6,411 bases of DNA from an uncultured Bacteroidaceae bacterium (GTDB taxonomy: Bacteria; Bacteroidota; Bacteroidia; Bacteroidales; Bacteroidaceae). This document shows positions 6,192 through 6,411 of the stretch, one piece after another. The notes below the pieces were generated by a model that saw nothing but the letters and a program-made list of their open reading frames with translations, did no database searches and was not told where the DNA came from. Position 1 is the stretch's first letter. Each line of letters starts with the position of its first letter. The stretch spans positions 1 through 6,411 of the forward strand of contig CAKRYD010000047.1 of the NCBI GenBank assembly GCA_934426255.1, given 5' to 3'. A program made the position numbers and the translations under genes.

Positions 6192-6240
6192 AGTGCGTGT
6201 ACAGGTAGACATGAGTCAGAGTTCGATACTCTCACGCACT
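6192..6240 (+). other. Stem-loop resembling a tRNA acceptor stem plus T-arm
   Basis: AGTGCGTG (6192-6199) and CACGCACT (6233-6240) are perfect reverse complements. Inside, AGAG/CTCT closes a 7-base loop TTCGATA (6222-6228), which matches the tRNA T-loop pattern TTCRANN, and its 3' strand abuts the long stem with almost no gap, as in tRNA. The 18 or so bases on the 5' side (6199-6216) cannot form D and anticodon arms, and no CCA follows (GCA at 6241-6243). It is not a tRNA gene. It could be a tRNA-derived fragment, a structured 3' UTR of wecC or a chance resemblance. No T-run follows, so it is not an intrinsic terminator. Confidence 0.35.
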
Positions 6241-6346
6241 GCACGAGGGAGATAATCGGAACCGGCTGTCCGACAACATTCATGAAAAGACTTGAGCGTT
6301 TCCGACGGTTTGTGTGACAATTCGTTACGGATTTCTCGACAAGTAA

Positions 6347-6411
6347 TGGTCGGAAAAAGACTTTTCTTTGGTCGAAAAAAGTCTTTTTCAGGGTACAAAA
6401 AAGTCTTTTTC
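6347..6411. repeat. 22-nt tandem repeat, three units, continuing past the window edge
   Basis: Units lie at 6347-6368, 6369-6390 and 6391-6411 (the last cut by the edge). Units 1 and 2 match at 17 of 22 positions, and units 2 and 3 at 18 of 21, including 15 identical bases AAAAAAGTCTTTTTC at 6375-6389 and 6397-6411. The core of each unit is itself an odd palindrome (AAAAG-A-CTTTT or AAAAAG-T-CTTTTT). GAAAAAGAC (6353-6361) also pairs with GTCTTTTTC (6381-6389) as a 9-bp stem. The 22-base period is not a multiple of three, so coding is unlikely. Confidence 0.8.

Noticed and set aside
6192..6240. Functional tRNA gene
   Set aside because: Only about 49 bases long, with no room for D and anticodon arms and no CCA end.
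6353..6389. Intrinsic terminator for wecC at the 9-bp GAAAAAGAC/GTCTTTTTC stem
   Set aside because: The stem is nearly all A/T, the loop is 19 bases and the T-run is part of the stem itself. It is better explained by the tandem repeat.
6216..6398. Minus-strand open frame of 60 codons
   Set aside because: Its start lies inside the 22-nt tandem repeat, whose period is not a multiple of three, and no family motif is visible. A broken gene cannot be fully excluded.
6347..6411. CRISPR array
   Set aside because: The repeats are contiguous with a 22-base period and no spacers, and they drift between units.

Overview
The window looks like a Bacteroidales chromosome (Bacteroides, Parabacteroides or Prevotella type). 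The evidence is a TTTG-N21-TATTTTTG promoter, which is the Bacteroidetes -33/-7 pattern, A-rich leaders without strong Shine-Dalgarno sites, and an AAA-ATPase_like/PDDEXK_9 gene of a kind common in that phylum. I cannot name the genus from the sequence alone. All recognisable genes are on the + strand.

Layout: (1) 1-711 is the 3' part of a WecA/TagO-type polyprenyl-phosphate sugar-1-phosphate transferase, cut off by the left edge. (2) 821-2410 is a 529-aa AAA-ATPase-like/PD-(D/E)XK fusion protein. (3) 2613-4435 is a translationally coupled pair: an OLD/ABC-class ATPase, then a 220-aa cysteine-rich protein with a CX2CX5C cluster and a possible degenerate nuclease core. The pair is AT-rich and has its own promoter at 2526-2558. 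(4) 4439-4558 is a relic of a second copy of the gene at 821: promoter region, start and 3' end remain, and the middle is gone. Its last 45 bases are identical to the end of the intact gene, so perfect 45-bp direct repeats bracket the ATPase pair. (5) 4559-4954 shows no convincing gene but holds several inverted repeats and one good intrinsic terminator. (6) 4955-6178 is wecC, UDP-N-acetyl-D-mannosamine dehydrogenase. (7) 6179-6411 is non-coding, with a tRNA-like stem-loop and a 22-nt tandem repeat that runs off the right edge.

The two outer genes belong to surface polysaccharide synthesis. The transferase loads the first sugar phosphate onto undecaprenyl phosphate, and WecC makes UDP-ManNAcA as a sugar donor. 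The four middle elements do not fit that pathway and look like an accessory insertion in a capsule or O-antigen-type locus. The best candidate for an undescribed system is the ATPase plus Cys-rich partner. Its two-gene architecture resembles ATPase-effector defence modules, but a defence role is inference and no known system is matched here.
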